NCBI GenBank assembly: GCA_902774125.1
Contig: CACYHD010000015.1
Span: 1-33,485 of the forward strand
DNA length: 33,485 bases
Reading direction: 5' to 3'
From: an uncultured Lachnospiraceae bacterium
GTDB lineage: Bacteria > Bacillota > Clostridia > Lachnospirales > Lachnospiraceae
A model generated the notes under the pieces. That model did no database searches, was not told the origin of the DNA, and saw only the letters and a list, made by a program, of their open reading frames with translations. The position numbers and the translations under genes were made by a program. Positions 31,959 through 33,485 of the stretch are shown piece by piece. Within the stretch, counting starts at the first letter, position 1. Each line of letters opens with the position of its first letter.

Positions 31959-33404
31959 CTACTTTTTGCGTCTTTTCTTTGGTTTTCTCTTTTTGCCAAG
32001 AACTTTTTTATCTATCTGTAAAGCTTTTCTATCTAGGAAATAACTTGTCTTACGTTCTTTAGGTTTAACGCCATTAACAACTATTCCTGTAACATCAACA
32101 CCTACTTTTTCTAGGTTAATTAATGCATTCTGAATTTGAGAAACAGAGCAATAATCGAAGCCAACAACGAATAGACATTTCTTAACAATATCTTTAATTC
32201 GTAAAACATCAACCACTGCGTCCATTGGGGACGTATCAAAGATAGTAATATCGTAGTCGGCAGAAACATTATTTATTGTATCAATAAGTTCATCTCTTAC
32301 TAGAACTTTTTCACTTGTAAGTAACCCTGGCAAAATATATAGATTATCACCTACATTTACTATTGCATCACGAATGTCCACACTTCCGTTAGCGACTGCA
32401 TTGATTGTATTGGTATTATTAATTCTATCCAAAACTAAGCCACCTATAGATGGACTCTTAGTGTTCATATCTATAATCAATACTTTTCTGCCAAGTTTGG
32501 ATAATTCCTTAGCGACGCAGGCAGCTGCACATGTTTTACCTTCTTGAGCAGATGTTGAAGTGACAAAAATCTTATTGTCGCCAGATTCTTTCAAAGAATT
32601 CTCCACAACACTTGCGATGGCTGCTGTATGTTCACGAAACTCATTCGATATTCCATTGGTTGTTAATAAATTGTGAGTTGTCTCGACTTCACCGTATTCC
32701 AAATCCAGTGGAATATCACCAGCAAATTCTTTAGCGAATAAGTATTTTACGTCTCTGACATCGATTAATGTTGGTCTAAATACCAAGTTTAAGAAAGCAT
32801 ATATAACACCCAAACCTAGGCCTAATAAAAATACCAACGGAACAAAGCGTGCAGAAACTACACTTTCAATCTTAGAAATATCAGGAGCACTTATTACTGA
32901 AACACTACCAACATTTAAACTCTCAACTATTTTTTCAGGTAATAGTTCTAAAATATTATTTAGTATTTCTTCACCCTGCTTAGGATTGCTCCAAATGATT
33001 TTCAGTGTAATTATCTGAGTTTCTTTATACTGCTCTAGGCTCAAAGCATTTTGAATGTGCTGTACTGAAATATTGGTGTTGCTCATTTTGCTTACAACCT
33101 TTTCCAGGAGAGCTTTGCTCTTGCAAATAAAAGATACAGCATCAACCATTTCTGCCTCTAAGTCAAAGTCATTCTTATCAGGACTCATGGCATCCCCTGG
33201 ATACTTGCCATTGACATTCTTAGCGTTAATGGCCAATGAGGAAGTAATAATATAATTACTAGTTCCCATACGTTTACCCATATAGGCACCCACAAAAATG
33301 AGCCCGCCAACTATACCACCTATAAGAGATAGAATAATTATTAGCTTTAAATACTTTCTTAGGATGTACAGAATGTTTTTAATTCCAATTATCGGATGAT
33401 TCAT
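31959..33404 (-). CDS. Fused Wzz chain-length / tyrosine-kinase-like polysaccharide protein
   Basis: The 481-residue protein combines two parts that are often separate in Firmicutes. Residues about 18-215 are a Wzz-type chain-length domain with membrane segments near 20-42 and 190-212. Residues about 245-445 are a P-loop domain of the bacterial tyrosine kinase/MinD-like type. Walker A reads TSAQEGKTCAA, Walker B is ITIFDTSPM, but the A' motif reads LIIDMNTKSP where the second Asp and the Arg of the usual IDxDxR are Asn and Lys. The C-terminus lacks a Tyr cluster and ends in a strongly basic tail (KKRKPKKRRKK). It probably regulates polymer length; kinase activity is doubtful. AAGGAG lies six bases before the ATG. 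Confidence 0.87.
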   Translation of the reverse strand: MNHPIIGIKNILYILRKYLKLIIILSLIGGIVGGLIFVGAYMGKRMGTSNYIITSSLAINAKNVNGKYPGDAMSPDKNDFDLEAEMVDAVSFICKSKALLEKVVSKMSNTNISVQHIQNALSLEQYKETQIITLKIIWSNPKQGEEILNNILELLPEKIVESLNVGSVSVISAPDISKIESVVSARFVPLVFLLGLGLGVIYAFLNLVFRPTLIDVRDVKYLFAKEFAGDIPLDLEYGEVETTHNLLTTNGISNEFREHTAAIASVVENSLKESGDNKIFVTSTSAQEGKTCAAACVAKELSKLGRKVLIIDMNTKSPSIGGLVLDRINNTNTINAVANGSVDIRDAIVNVGDNLYILPGLLTSEKVLVRDELIDTINNVSADYDITIFDTSPMDAVVDVLRIKDIVKKCLFVVGFDYCSVSQIQNALINLEKVGVDVTGIVVNGVKPKERKTSYFLDRKALQIDKKVLGKKRKPKKRRKK

Positions 33405-33406
33405 AA

Positions 33407-33485
33407 CTACTCCTTATCCTTTAATTCTTTAATATACTTCTTTCTTTTTTTGTTTTCTTCCCTATTCTTCTTTATTCGCTTGGAA
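33407..33485 (-). CDS. C-terminal end of a basic protein (partial, runs off the window)
   Basis: The last 25 codons of a reading frame enter from the right edge and end at TAG (33409-33407), two bases before the ATG of the Wzz/kinase-like gene. The tail reads SKRIKKNREENKKRKK then YIKELKDKE and is highly charged. The downstream gene's ribosome binding site lies inside it, so the two genes are co-transcribed. It is too short to identify; a capsule-cluster protein is likely from position. Confidence 0.55.
   Translation of the reverse strand, partial: SKRIKKNREENKKRKKYIKELKDKE

Overview
The window reads as a chromosomal segment of a low-GC, Gram-positive Clostridia-type bacterium, most likely a member of the Lachnospiraceae. 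The reasons are the large Bacillus-type SRP RNA directly upstream of dnaX-ybaB-recR, the block uvrC-hprK-ROK glucokinase-murB-rapZ-whiA with an HPr-like gene, a split two-subunit transketolase, and consistently strong AGGAGG-type ribosome binding sites. Almost every gene lies on the minus strand, so the text below runs from high to low coordinates within each block. No tRNA, rRNA, CRISPR array or intact insertion sequence was seen.

Housekeeping part (1-25000). At the left edge is a two-gene transketolase pair (C-terminal subunit cut by the window edge) with its own promoter. Next comes the DNA replication/repair operon dnaX-ybaB-recR, ending in a very large TPR/acidic-repeat/P-loop protein, preceded by the SRP RNA gene with its own promoter and terminator. 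Then follow the single plus-strand gene (a small secreted Lys-rich InlB-B-repeat protein), tadA with a GH18 lipoprotein, and dnaE with a TrmH-type RNA methyltransferase. A long run ftsH-uvrC-hprK-glk-murB-rapZ-whiA-HPr-like ends at a good terminator. It links protein quality control, nucleotide excision repair, carbon-catabolite signalling and cell-wall precursor synthesis. The last gene is an HPr paralogue that has lost the phosphorylatable His15 but keeps Ser46, so it looks like a Crh-type regulator for the HprK encoded in the same run.

Accessory island (25085-30690). A visibly more AT-rich, tightly overlapping seven-gene operon sits between ftsH and the capsule genes. It carries two radical SAM enzymes matching the HxsB/HxsC pair, an HxsD-type small protein plus a second shorter HxsD-like protein, an A24 (prepilin-peptidase-like) membrane aspartyl protease, a MORN-repeat membrane/secreted protein, and a final gene for a His-Xaa-Ser-repeat precursor with a long acidic leader and a Sec-type hydrophobic segment. 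This is a His-Xaa-Ser peptide-modification system with extra, non-canonical partners (protease and MORN protein), and it is the most interesting part of the window. Just beyond its last gene is a 120-nt element with 16-bp perfect inverted-repeat arms enclosing three further hairpins, overlapped by a 19-codon reading frame with a good ribosome binding site; neither is explained by known features.

Right edge (30697-33485). After a symmetrical terminator come ugd (UDP-glucose dehydrogenase), a fused Wzz/tyrosine-kinase-like chain-length protein with a degenerate kinase motif, and the last 25 codons of another basic protein. These are the start of a capsule/exopolysaccharide cluster that continues outside the window.
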